From: Pseudoalteromonas caenipelagi
Lineage (GTDB): Bacteria; Pseudomonadota; Gammaproteobacteria; Enterobacterales; Alteromonadaceae
Assembly: GCF_013140855.1 (NCBI RefSeq)
Contig: NZ_JABBPG010000003.1
Location: forward strand, 248,001 to 312,000
DNA: 64,000 nt
Reading direction: 5' to 3'
Shown here piece after piece: positions 56,012 to 64,000 of the stretch. The notes below the pieces were generated by a model. That model was given only the letters and a program-made list of their open reading frames with translations, had not been told where the DNA came from and ran no database searches. The position numbers and the translations under genes were made by a program. The number at the start of each line of letters is the position of its first letter. Positions within the stretch are counted from its first letter, which is position 1.

Positions 56012-57976
56012 ATGATCCCAGAGATTGGCTATTTTTCACTTGTTCTGGCAATGGCGTTGAGTTTACTGTTGTGTATATTCCCTTTGTGGGGGGCGCACAC
56101 AGGTAATTTACGTCTTATGCGTGCAGCACCTTCATTGGCAGTTGGTCAATGCGTTTTTGTTCTCTTAGCCTTCGCTATCCTGATTTATATTACCCTAACC
56201 GACGACTTTACTGTGGCTTATGTGGCTCACCATTCAAGTAGTACATTGCCTTGGTACTATAAAGTAACCTCTACTTGGGGAGGGCACGAAGGTGCTATTT
56301 TACTTTGGTTGGTGATGCAAACATTGTGGACCGCAGTAGTCGCGTTAATGTCTAATTCACTTCCATGGATATTAAGAGCGCGAGTGTTAGGCGTCCTAGG
56401 TTTTTTGGGTGTAGGCTTTATGCTTTACACACTATGGATGTCTAGCCCGTTTGAGCGTTTATTACCTTATTATCCTGTTGAAGGACGTGATCTAAATCCG
56501 TTATTACAAGACCCTGGAATGATCATTCACCCACCGCTTCTTTATATGGGTTATGTTGGCTTGTCAGTGTCATTTGCGTTTGCAATCGCAGCACTTTTAA
56601 CCGGAAAACTTGATAATACTTGGGCAAAGTGGTCACGACCTTGGACCATGGCAGCTTGGGGTTTTTTAACGTTAGGTATTACGATAGGTAGCTGGTGGGC
56701 TTATTCAGAGCTTGGCTGGGGCGGCTGGTGGTTCTGGGACCCTGTTGAGAATGCCTCATTGATGCCATGGCTAGTTGCAACGGCGTTACTGCACTCACTC
56801 TCAGCCACAGAAAAGCGTGGTGTATTTAAGTCTTGGACGGTATTGCTGGCTATTACAGCGTTTAGCTTGTGTTTGCTTGGTACCTTTATTGTACGCTCAG
56901 GCATAATCGTGTCAGTTCATGCATTTGCCACTGACCCAGACCGAGGTTTGTATATTCTGATGTTTTTAGCTGTCGTAGTTGGTGGCAGCTTGGCGTTGTA
57001 CGCCGCTCGTGTAGCACAAGTAAAAAGTGAAGGGCGCTATCAGTTCTTGTCACGAGAGGTTGCACTTTGGATTAACAACATCTTTTTAGTTGTTGCGATG
57101 TTGGTTGTTTTACTTGGTACGTTGTTACCGATGATCCATAAAGAATTAGGGCTAGGCTCAATCTCAATTGGTGTGCCATTTTTCAACCAAATGTTCGCGA
57201 TATTGATTGTTCCATTCGCTATTTTGCTTGGCTTAGCACCCATGCTGCGTTGGAAGCAAAACAAACTATCGCCTTTAGTTAAAAAGTGGCTATTACTGAG
57301 TGTTGTTACGTTAGTCATTACCTCAGCATGGCTGTTTGGAAACTATGAGGTCGTTGCGCCACTCACCTTTATCGGTACTGCCTTAGCCGTTTGGATAGTA
57401 TTACTTACACTGTTTGATCTTATGCAAAAGGTGACTGTCCAAAACACCATATCTGAAGGTGTGAAACGTTTAGGTGTTAGTTACTGGGCGATGGTATCTG
57501 GGCATATTGGTATAGCCTTTGTCATCGCTGGCGTAACTTTAACATCGGCGTACTCGGTAGAGCGTTCAGTGCGTATGCTACCCGGCGAAACGGCCACTTT
57601 AAATGAGTATGTATACCGCTTTGAAGGTGTAAAAGAAATTGTAGGGCCTAATTATACAGGCCATGCAGGGGTTGTTAGCGTTTTGAAAAATAACAAATTG
57701 GTTATAGAGTTACATGCAGAAAAACGTTTGTATAACATTGGCATGCAATTTATGACCGAGGCGGCGATTGATGATGGATTCTTCAGAGATCTGTATTTAG
57801 CCCTTGGAGAGCAATTAACACAAGGTGCTTGGTCGTTGCGTATCTACCATAAACCTTATGTTCGTTGGATGTGGTTAGGGGGCTTACTGATAGCGCTCGC
57901 CGGATTTATTGTAATTACAGACAAACGATACAGAAAAACATCAGCACCAAGTGAGCAGCAAGGAGTAGGGGCATGA
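56012..57976 (+). CDS. ccmF: CcmF, cytochrome c haem lyase subunit
   Basis: 654 residues, many membrane helices. The WWD domain GWGGWWFWDPVENASLMPW is near 235-253, and EGRDLNPLLQDPGMIIHPPLLYMGYVG is another CcmF hallmark with a conserved His. With CcmH/I it joins haem to the CXXCH motif of apocytochrome c. It overlaps ccmG by four bases. Confidence 0.97.
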   Translation: MIPEIGYFSLVLAMALSLLLCIFPLWGAHTGNLRLMRAAPSLAVGQCVFVLLAFAILIYITLTDDFTVAYVAHHSSSTLPWYYKVTSTWGGHEGAILLWLVMQTLWTAVVALMSNSLPWILRARVLGVLGFLGVGFMLYTLWMSSPFERLLPYYPVEGRDLNPLLQDPGMIIHPPLLYMGYVGLSVSFAFAIAALLTGKLDNTWAKWSRPWTMAAWGFLTLGITIGSWWAYSELGWGGWWFWDPVENASLMPWLVATALLHSLSATEKRGVFKSWTVLLAITAFSLCLLGTFIVRSGIIVSVHAFATDPDRGLYILMFLAVVVGGSLALYAARVAQVKSEGRYQFLSREVALWINNIFLVVAMLVVLLGTLLPMIHKELGLGSISIGVPFFNQMFAILIVPFAILLGLAPMLRWKQNKLSPLVKKWLLLSVVTLVITSAWLFGNYEVVAPLTFIGTALAVWIVLLTLFDLMQKVTVQNTISEGVKRLGVSYWAMVSGHIGIAFVIAGVTLTSAYSVERSVRMLPGETATLNEYVYRFEGVKEIVGPNYTGHAGVVSVLKNNKLVIELHAEKRLYNIGMQFMTEAAIDDGFFRDLYLALGEQLTQGAWSLRIYHKPYVRWMWLGGLLIALAGFIVITDKRYRKTSAPSEQQGVGA

Positions 57977-58545
57977 ACCGAAAATTACTCGGGTTAATTC
58001 CGTTTCTTATTTTTATTTTACTTTGTGTGTTTTTATATCAAGGCTTGTTTGGTAATCCTAGAGAATTGCAAACAGGTCGTATCGGTCACACAATGCCAAG
58101 CTTTACGTTGCCAGATCTAATGGACGAGCAAAAACAATGGCAAGATAAAGACCTTATTGGTGATGTATATTTGCTCAATGTTTGGGGTACTTGGTGTCCA
58201 ACTTGTATCGCAGAGCTAAGTTATTTGACTGAACTCAAAGAGCAAGGGGTCAAAATTATCGGTTTGTATTATGAACAAGCCTACGACCCTGATTTTGGCG
58301 ACCAATTCGATATCAATAAACTCCGCGCTGAAGTGCAAGCCATGCTGGCACGAACGGGCAACCCGTATCAGTTCAATATTTTGGACTTAAATAGAACGCT
58401 CGCGTTAGATTTAGGTGTATCTGGTGCACCTGAAACCTTTTTAGTTGATAAGAAAGGTACGATATTGCTACATCACACAGGTGATATAAACCAGCGTGTT
58501 TGGCGTTCTAAATTTGCACCTAAAATAATGGAGCTTACACAATGA
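57973..58545 (+). CDS. ccmG: CcmG (DsbE), thiol-disulphide oxidoreductase
   Basis: 190 residues. An N-terminal membrane anchor (LIPFLIFILLCVFLYQGLF) precedes a thioredoxin fold with the active site C75-P-T-C78 in LNVWGTWCPTCIAEL. It reduces apocytochrome c cysteines before haem attachment. It overlaps ccmH by four bases. Confidence 0.95.
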   Translation: MNRKLLGLIPFLIFILLCVFLYQGLFGNPRELQTGRIGHTMPSFTLPDLMDEQKQWQDKDLIGDVYLLNVWGTWCPTCIAELSYLTELKEQGVKIIGLYYEQAYDPDFGDQFDINKLRAEVQAMLARTGNPYQFNILDLNRTLALDLGVSGAPETFLVDKKGTILLHHTGDINQRVWRSKFAPKIMELTQ

Positions 58546-58997
58546 AAATTGTAATGGTCTTGTTGCTCATTTTATGTGGATCAGCAACTGCTACAGAAGA
58601 TAAATATGTGTTTGCTAGTGAAGAGCGTGCTGCGACTTTTAGAGAGCTTACGCATGAATTGCGTTGTCCAAAGTGTCAGAACCAAAATATCGCAGACTCA
58701 GATGCCGTGGTGGCGAAAGATCTTAGAGATAAAGTGTTGAGTCTTGTGAATGACGGTAAAAGTAAGCAAGAAGTCATTGATTATATGATTGATAGGTACG
58801 GATACTTTGTTCACTATCAGCCGCCTGTTACGCCAGCAACTATCATATTGTGGGTATTGCCTGTACTGATCGTTGTTATTGGCTTTGGCTTTATTGTCTT
58901 TAGGCAAAAAAAGGCATCGCGTAAACAAACGTGGAGCAGCGAAGATGAGCAAAAACTTGCCAAACTAATTCAACAATATCAGCGTAGGGAGCAGTAG
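58542..58997 (+). CDS. ccmH: CcmH, cytochrome c maturation thiol protein
   Basis: 151 residues with a signal peptide (KIVMVLLLILCGSATA). The active-site pair C42/C45 lies in LRCPKCQNQNIADSDA, and a single membrane helix follows (TIILWVLPVLIVVIGFGFIVF). This is the short CcmH/CcmL form; the TPR part is the separate ccmI gene. It reduces disulphides of apocytochrome c with CcmG. Confidence 0.95.
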   Translation: MKIVMVLLLILCGSATATEDKYVFASEERAATFRELTHELRCPKCQNQNIADSDAVVAKDLRDKVLSLVNDGKSKQEVIDYMIDRYGYFVHYQPPVTPATIILWVLPVLIVVIGFGFIVFRQKKASRKQTWSSEDEQKLAKLIQQYQRREQ

Positions 58998-58999
58998 CT

Positions 59000-60262
59000 A
59001 TGTCAGATATTATGCAAATGTGGGGCATGTTTGCGCTGCTTACACTATTGGCCGTACTTTTTGTTGTTGTGCCGTTTTTACGTCGAGAACGAGTGTTACA
59101 AGTTGATAATGAAGCGAATGCACAGCGCATAGATATTTACCAGCAGCGATTAGATGAATTGCAAGTTGATTTAGCAAATCAGCGTGTTGATGCACAAATG
59201 TATCAAGAGTCAGTGCTTGAACTAAAGCGTCGTTTACTCAATGAACTTGAGCCCGAAAAGCAGTTAAATAGCCGCGGTAATAATCGCATATTCGCACTAA
59301 CAGGTTTGCTATTTACTTTGGCTGTCAGTGGCGTGTTTTATTACTATATGGGTAGCCAGCAACAAATAGCCAATTGGTATGACGCAATTGATAAACTACC
59401 TGAATACGGAGAAAGGGCGGTATTACAGCAAGGAGAAGCACTTTCACCCAATGAGTTACAGGCGTTTGCTTTAGGCTTGCGGACAAAGCTGGCTAACAGT
59501 GGTGATGACGCGGTTGCCTGGATGCTTTTGGGACGAATTGCTATGTCATTAAATGATTTTGAAATGGCTAAGCAAGCTTTTAATAAAGCGCTTAAAATGG
59601 AGCCGAATAATCACAATGTGCTGATTAATTATAGCCAAGTATTGCTAGTCGAAGGGTCGGAGTCAGCTATGAACAAAGCTGCTCGACTGCTTGCTAAGGT
59701 ATTGAAAAGTGACCCAGCAAACGTTGATGCTATTTCTTTATTGGCCTTGATAGCGTATGAGAAACAAGACTGGCTAGAAGCTAAAACTGCCTTTGAAGTG
59801 TTACTGGCAAACATGCAGAGCAACGACCCTCGCTATGCAATGATTGAGCAACGTATTGCAGAGATCGCGCAGAAAATATCACCGACTCAATCTGTGGCTC
59901 CGGTAAGCCTAACGGCTAATGTCACATTAGATAAAAACCTGTTATCTCAGGTCCCACAGCACGGTACGTTGTTCGTTTTTGCTAAGGCCGCAAGTGGACC
60001 AGCCATGCCTTTGGCGGTAGCAAAGCTTACAAATTTTAACTTGCCTTTAACCGTCACGCTAGACGATAGTATGGCGATGATGCCTGAGCTAAAACTATCT
60101 AATTATCAAGAGGTCGTTATCACAGCTCGCATTTCAGTTGATAGCAGTGTGATGCCTCAGGCTGGTGAGTTGGAAGGACAAAGCCAAGTCGTTTCTTTAG
60201 TACAAGACAACAATGACGTTACTGTCGAAATTAATCGGATTATATCAGACACAGGAAAGTAA
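59000..60262 (+). CDS. ccmI: CcmI, apocytochrome c chaperone with TPR repeats
   Basis: 420 residues. Two membrane helices (about 3-25 and 95-115) flank a basic cytoplasmic loop. TPR-type repeats follow in the periplasm (about 160-280, for example VAWMLLGRIAMSLNDFEMAKQAFNKALKMEPNN), and then a C-terminal beta domain. It presents apocytochrome c to the haem lyase. Last ccm gene; mlaA starts at the next base. Confidence 0.92.
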   Translation: MSDIMQMWGMFALLTLLAVLFVVVPFLRRERVLQVDNEANAQRIDIYQQRLDELQVDLANQRVDAQMYQESVLELKRRLLNELEPEKQLNSRGNNRIFALTGLLFTLAVSGVFYYYMGSQQQIANWYDAIDKLPEYGERAVLQQGEALSPNELQAFALGLRTKLANSGDDAVAWMLLGRIAMSLNDFEMAKQAFNKALKMEPNNHNVLINYSQVLLVEGSESAMNKAARLLAKVLKSDPANVDAISLLALIAYEKQDWLEAKTAFEVLLANMQSNDPRYAMIEQRIAEIAQKISPTQSVAPVSLTANVTLDKNLLSQVPQHGTLFVFAKAASGPAMPLAVAKLTNFNLPLTVTLDDSMAMMPELKLSNYQEVVITARISVDSSVMPQAGELEGQSQVVSLVQDNNDVTVEINRIISDTGK

Positions 60263-60994
60263 ATGTTAAAGCCTATATTAGTCGCACTCACTGCCATTAT
60301 TATGAGTGGTTGTGCAAATGTGCCTGCAGAAAAGCAAGATGAACGTGATCCTCTACAATCGCTGAATCGTCCCATCTATGACTTCAATATGGATGTGTTA
60401 GATACCTATATATTACGCCCTGTTACCGTAGGTTATGTGGAAGTAACGCCTCAGAGTGTACGTACCGGGTTAGTTAACTTCACAACAAATTTAACGGCGC
60501 CGACGGATGCAATCAATGCAGGTTTACAAGGAAAACCTAGCAGTATGGGAGTGAACGTTGCGCGTTTTTTAGTTAATTCTACGGTAGGTATTTTGGGTCT
60601 ATTCGATGTAGCGACTAGTTTGGGTCTTGAACATCAAGATGAAGACTTTGGACAAACGTTGGGTGTATGGGGAGTAGGCGATGGTGCCTATCTAATGCTG
60701 CCAGGAATGGGCCCTTCAACGGCAAGAAATTTAACGGGTGATATCGTCGATAATTATGCGTTACCTGAGATTGCCTTGAGCACGCCGCAGACGCTAGCAC
60801 TATTTGCAATTAAAGCGATTGAAGCAAGGGCGTCTTTGATGGCACAAGAGAAGTTGTTAGAGGAGTCTTTAGATCCATATATTTTTGTAAAAGATGTTTA
60901 TTTTCAACGTCAGTTGTACGAACTATATGATGGAAACCCACCTATAAAAGAAGAGCCTACTGATTTTGATGAAGACTTTTTAGAGAACTTGTAA
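60263..60994 (+). CDS. mlaA: MlaA (VacJ), outer-membrane phospholipid-transport lipoprotein
   Basis: 243 residues. Lipobox IMSGC with lipidated C17. Family motifs are DPLQSLNRPIYDFNMDVLDTYILRPV, FTTNLTAPTDAINAGLQGK and EDFGQTLGVWGVGDGAYLMLPGMGPS. MlaA removes mislocalised phospholipids from the outer leaflet and passes them to the MlaC/MlaFEDB system, which is not in the window. It is directly after ccmI, probably co-transcribed. Confidence 0.95.
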   Translation: MLKPILVALTAIIMSGCANVPAEKQDERDPLQSLNRPIYDFNMDVLDTYILRPVTVGYVEVTPQSVRTGLVNFTTNLTAPTDAINAGLQGKPSSMGVNVARFLVNSTVGILGLFDVATSLGLEHQDEDFGQTLGVWGVGDGAYLMLPGMGPSTARNLTGDIVDNYALPEIALSTPQTLALFAIKAIEARASLMAQEKLLEESLDPYIFVKDVYFQRQLYELYDGNPPIKEEPTDFDEDFLENL

Positions 60995-61005
60995 AGAGTG
61001 AGGAG

Positions 61006-61035
61006 ATAGGCTGGCGACGGGCAGTGCCAGCCTAT
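61006..61035 (+). terminator. Strong hairpin after mlaA
   Basis: ATAGGCTGGC (61006-61015) and GCCAGCCTAT (61026-61035) form a perfect 10-bp stem with a ten-base loop, 12 bases after the mlaA stop. No T run follows on either strand. A likely transcript end for the ccm-mlaA operon and, read the other way, for the convergent small gene. Confidence 0.6.
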
Positions 61036-61068
61036 TGAATGGGAGAGTAGGCTCCCACAAATTAGGTT

Positions 61069-61356
61069 CTAGTGAATTGCACCTGCTTGCTTTCGGTAAA
61101 AGCCTAAATCATTTAACTTCTCAATTAGCAATGAAGGGTCATCTAGTCGAGAAGATGCAGACTCGTCACGTAAAAAATGGTCATCAGGCACATTGTGCAA
61201 ATCTAACATTTTATTGAACAAGATGCTGCGCATTGTCAACGCTGTCATCCCGTTCTTTTGAATTTCATCAAGGCGATTTTGTAGCTCAGAAAATGGCCCA
61301 GATTGTACATCATCAACAACTGCAGCGAAGTGATTTACCTGTTTAGTTTTTAGCAT
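61069..61356 (-). CDS. Small protein of unknown function
   Basis: 95 residues from ATG 61356, chosen because a strong GGGAGAAGG precedes it; the frame extends to 61383. The protein is helical and charged: a coiled-coil-like middle (FSELQNRLDEIQKNGMTALTMRSILFNKMLDL) and a C-terminus ending in LIEKLNDLGFYRKQ. No signal peptide, membrane segment or known motif is seen. It is convergent with mlaA. I do not recognise it. Confidence 0.7.
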   Translation of the reverse strand: MLKTKQVNHFAAVVDDVQSGPFSELQNRLDEIQKNGMTALTMRSILFNKMLDLHNVPDDHFLRDESASSRLDDPSLLIEKLNDLGFYRKQAGAIH

Positions 61357-61449
61357 TTTGGCCTTCTCCCGGAAAACATCCAATTGTCATAGTTAGCAAC
61401 ATCCGTCATATTTTTGTGTTAAAAATAGATACTTACCTCTTTCAAGATA

Positions 61450-61512
61450 AAAACAGTGTACTCTGTTTTGGGGGTGGATTACTAACTTCGATGTAAAGCT
61501 TTGTAAATCGAA
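61450..61512. promoter_or_regulatory. Two palindromes upstream of the small unknown gene
   Basis: The spacer 61357-61630 contains no gene. It holds AAAACAG-N6-CTGTTTT (61450-61469) and, 17 bases on, TTCGAT-N14-ATCGAA (61487-61512). Both are dyads of operator type, 94-156 bases upstream of the small gene's start. No regulator can be named. Confidence 0.35.
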
Positions 61513-61575
61513 CAATGTGCCCATAAGGAATGGTTTATTTGAATGGTTTGGACATCTAGAAGTAAGGTATTGATG

Positions 61576-61619
61576 AGCAAATAAAAATAATTCTCAGTAC
61601 CTTTTATGGTACTGAGAAT
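61576..61619 (-). terminator. Intrinsic terminator of the antiporter gene
   Basis: ATTCTCAGTACC (61590-61601) and GGTACTGAGAAT (61608-61619) form a perfect 12-bp stem with a six-base loop. On the minus strand it is followed by TTATTTTTATTT (to 61578), a good T run. It starts 11 bases beyond the antiporter stop. Confidence 0.85.
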
Positions 61620-61630
61620 GAGTGTATAAA

Positions 61631-63202
61631 CTAAGAGAATAAATTTTGCTTTACGTGTTCGGCAAAGCCACTACCAGCCTCTAAATAGAAGTTATAGGTA
61701 GAATCTACGCCCATTTCTTCAAGCTCTTTTTGCTGATCTGGGTAATTGGCAATAGCTGTCACTTGACCTCTAAAGCCTGACGCTTTGAGCTGCTCCAGCG
61801 CATAAATGTTCTGCATGTGTTTTGGCATGGCAAGCATAACCATATCCACACGGGAGTGGTTTACACGTTGCCAAAAATCAGGGTCGGTTGCATCTGCTAG
61901 TAACACTCTGCGGCCTCTTTGTACATGCTTGTCAACAACTTCTGGTTTTATGTCAATACCAGCGATAGAGCCTGGATGTGTTGCTTCAATTGTTTCGTAA
62001 GCACCGGTGCCGATTCGGCCCATACCAAAGATTACAATACGAGTATCAGTCAAATTAACAGGAAGTTCTTCTTCAAGGCGTTTGCGACTTTCAAATTTAA
62101 GCAGCAATGGTTCAAGTTTTACATAGATGCCGTTGGCGCGTTTGTTAAGTGGCGAGGCAAGGACAAATGTGATTGATACGGCAATGGCAACCACCGCTAA
62201 CCAATCAGCTGCTATAGCACCACTACTTGCTGCAACTGCACACACAATAAGTCCAAACTCGCTGTAGTTGGACAGCGTAAATGCGCTTAGCAATGAGGTC
62301 CTAGCACGCAGTCTGAACAAGTTAGTAAGAACATAGTAGAAACCTACTTTAATCGGTAGCACAAGTGTGAGTAGGCAAGCGATAAGCAACGCATCGAAGC
62401 TCATATTTGCGTTCAAGCCAATGTTTAAAAAGAACCCAACCAGCAATACATCTTTTAAGTTCATTAAAGACTTAGATAATTCGCCTGCTTTTTTATGTGG
62501 GGCAAAGAGCATACCGATAATGAGCGCGCCCAGGTCACCTTTGAGTCCAGCAAACTCAAATGCGTGGTAGCCCACAACAAGAGCGAAGAAAAAGCCAAAC
62601 AAGGGCAGTAGCTCGCCATGTTTTGAGCGATTAAGTACCCATAGCATTACTGGCCTAAATATAGGCAAAGCCACCAACAATGCAAGTGCCCAAATATTTG
62701 GGGTCTTACCTGTGCTAATAGCCAAAAACACAACCGCAAAAATGTCTTGCATAACCAAGATACCAATCGAGATTTTGCCATGCAAACTGGCCATTTCGCC
62801 GCGCTCTTCCAATACTTTTACGGCAAATACAGTACTGGAAAAACTAAATGCAAAACCAACTAATAGTGCGCTAGACATGGATAAATCGGTAAACAGGGGG
62901 AGGCTCATTGAGCCAAGTAGCAATAATAAGGCTGCAAAAAAGGTACTGCTTAATACAATGTGTAAGGTAGCGGGTGCCCATACCTGCGCCTTTACAAGGT
63001 TGCCTATTTTCAGCTTAAGGCCAATGCTGAACAGCAACAAGGTTACACCTAAATCAGCCAGTTGATTTAACAGCTCAGTGCTTCTATAACCCAGCAAATT
63101 AAGAATGAACCCTGCCATCAAAAAACCGATTAGGGGTGGCAGTTTGAGTTGGTATACTGAAAAACCACACGCAAATGCGGCTGCAAAAAACAAAAGTTCC
63201 AT
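61631..63202 (-). CDS. CPA2-family cation/proton antiporter with RCK domain (KefB/YbaL-like)
   Basis: 523 residues. The first 370 residues form a 12-helix Na+/H+ exchanger domain (ELLFFAAAFACGFSVYQLKLPPLIGFLMAGFIL, SSALLVGFAFSFSSTVFAVKVLEERGE). Residues about 385-520 are a TrkA-N/RCK nucleotide-binding domain with IFGMGRIGTGAYE (GxGxxG) and the acid following it in AGIDIKPE. It likely exports K+ or Na+ in exchange for H+, gated by NAD(H). A monocistronic unit with a terminator. Confidence 0.9.
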   Translation of the reverse strand: MELLFFAAAFACGFSVYQLKLPPLIGFLMAGFILNLLGYRSTELLNQLADLGVTLLLFSIGLKLKIGNLVKAQVWAPATLHIVLSSTFFAALLLLLGSMSLPLFTDLSMSSALLVGFAFSFSSTVFAVKVLEERGEMASLHGKISIGILVMQDIFAVVFLAISTGKTPNIWALALLVALPIFRPVMLWVLNRSKHGELLPLFGFFFALVVGYHAFEFAGLKGDLGALIIGMLFAPHKKAGELSKSLMNLKDVLLVGFFLNIGLNANMSFDALLIACLLTLVLPIKVGFYYVLTNLFRLRARTSLLSAFTLSNYSEFGLIVCAVAASSGAIAADWLAVVAIAVSITFVLASPLNKRANGIYVKLEPLLLKFESRKRLEEELPVNLTDTRIVIFGMGRIGTGAYETIEATHPGSIAGIDIKPEVVDKHVQRGRRVLLADATDPDFWQRVNHSRVDMVMLAMPKHMQNIYALEQLKASGFRGQVTAIANYPDQQKELEEMGVDSTYNFYLEAGSGFAEHVKQNLFS

Positions 63203-63403
63203 AGCATATATGTATTGATTCTACCTGATTTCAGTGTATCAGAACTATCTGATTTATAAATTGAAAATTTATTCAACAAGCGATGAAAACAGTCAAATTT
63301 GAGACAATGCAATAATAATCTCTGCAATAAGCTAAATTTTCGCTGACAAGCATCAAAAAATGTGGTTAAGATGCGCTAAAGGAACATTCTTACAGGAGAA
63401 GTA

Positions 63404-64000
63404 ATGTTTAAAAGAATTCTCGCATCTGTTGGTATTGGTGCGGCAAAAGTAGACACGGTATTAGAAACTGAGCATTTATATCCAGGACAAAAATTTCAAG
63501 CCAAAATTATCATTCAAGGTGGTGATGTTAGCCAAGAGGTAATGGGCTTAGAAATGGCGTTGATGACTCGTGTGAAGATGGAAAGCGATGACGGTCATTA
63601 TTTCGTGAACCACGTTATTGAAAAGTGGAAAATAGGCGAGCACTTTGCAATTGAAGCAAATCAGAGCAAAGTTATCCCGTTTGAAGCGAGACTCCATTCA
63701 GAGACACCGATTACAGAACTCAATGCAGGTTATAATCACTGCCATGTGTGGCTTGAAACTGGGTTAGATATTGATTTAGCGCTAGATCCTACTGATCGTG
63801 ATACGATTCACGTTTATCCTAACGATGCGATAAAAACTTGCATGCTAGCGATGGAGAAGCTGGGCTTTGGCTTGGTTAAATCTGATGTAGAAAGGGGGCA
63901 CTTACGAGCAAGTAACTTTCATACCGTTTCTGGTTGCTACCAAGAACTTGAATACAGGCCGTTGAGTAAATCCCTATTTGGCTTGCAAGAAGTAGAGCTT
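63404..64000 (+). CDS. Spo0M-like (arrestin-fold) protein, N-terminal part
   Basis: 199 residues are visible; the gene runs past the window end. ATG 63404 follows a strong ACAGGAGAAGTA. The start FKRILASVGIGAAKVDTVLETEHLYPGQ and the later LELTYRPL-like segment (QELEYRPLSKSLFG) match the Spo0M/SpoOM family, which has an arrestin-like beta-sandwich fold. In Bacillus it affects sporulation control; its role in Gram-negative bacteria is not established. Confidence 0.88.
   Translation, partial: MFKRILASVGIGAAKVDTVLETEHLYPGQKFQAKIIIQGGDVSQEVMGLEMALMTRVKMESDDGHYFVNHVIEKWKIGEHFAIEANQSKVIPFEARLHSETPITELNAGYNHCHVWLETGLDIDLALDPTDRDTIHVYPNDAIKTCMLAMEKLGFGLVKSDVERGHLRASNFHTVSGCYQELEYRPLSKSLFGLQEVEL

Noticed and set aside
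61450..61469. LexA-type SOS box
   Set aside because: The dyad is ACAG...CTGT, not the CTGT-N8-ACAG arrangement of LexA sites.

Overview
The window looks like a chromosomal stretch of a polarly flagellated marine gammaproteobacterium, most likely Pseudoalteromonas or a close relative in the Alteromonadales. This rests on gene order and protein style (FlrA/FlrB/FlrC regulators, FlhF/FlhG, polar ParC/ParP chemotaxis genes, low GC by eye); no database search was possible. It is almost entirely coding. No tRNA, rRNA, CRISPR array, insertion sequence or prophage was recognised.

Layout. (1) 1-5018: the end of a flagellin gene, then flaG, fliD, fliS, a FliT-like gene and a Maf-type flagellin glycosyltransferase. 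(2) 5019-18860: a flagellin-glycan island built around pseudaminic-acid synthesis. A plus-strand arm holds a class-III aminotransferase, GNAT, SpsF-type cytidylyltransferase, PseI, acyl carrier protein, a PseG-GNAT fusion and an AMP ligase. A minus-strand arm runs PseB, PseC, aldo/keto reductase, Gfo/Idh oxidoreductase and an FkbM methyltransferase. A second FkbM gene on the plus strand meets the minus arm tail to tail. (3) 19082-24713: a short divergent flagellin, then flrA, a 3-methyladenine DNA glycosylase gene (tag) on the opposite strand, flrB and flrC. (4) 24866-43334: fliEFGHIJ, fliKLMNOPQR-flhB, flhA-flhF-flhG-fliA. (5) 43373-50552: cheY, cheZ, cheA, cheB, parC, parP, cheW and a DUF2802 gene, followed on the minus strand by a second FlhB-C-like/FliK-like pair (50553-53182). 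(6) 53271-60994: the complete cytochrome c maturation operon ccmABCDEFGHI and mlaA. (7) 61069-64000: a small unknown gene, a CPA2 cation/proton antiporter and the start of a Spo0M-like gene.

How it works together. Five sites fit the sigma-54 consensus (GG-N10-GC). They lie before the glycan operon, flrB, fliE, fliK and flhA, so the FlrA > FlrBC > late-gene cascade can be read directly from the DNA. FlhF/FlhG and ParC/ParP would place the flagellum and chemoreceptor arrays at the pole. Maf would transfer the CMP-activated nonulosonate to flagellin.

Most interesting points. CheA appears to lack a P2 domain and instead carries three copies of a short acidic helix that resembles the CheY-binding ends of FliM and CheZ in the same window. 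The glycan island has carrier-protein, ligase, extra aminotransferase and methyltransferase genes that the plain pseudaminic pathway does not need. FlrA has Asp where FleQ has a cyclic-di-GMP-binding Arg.
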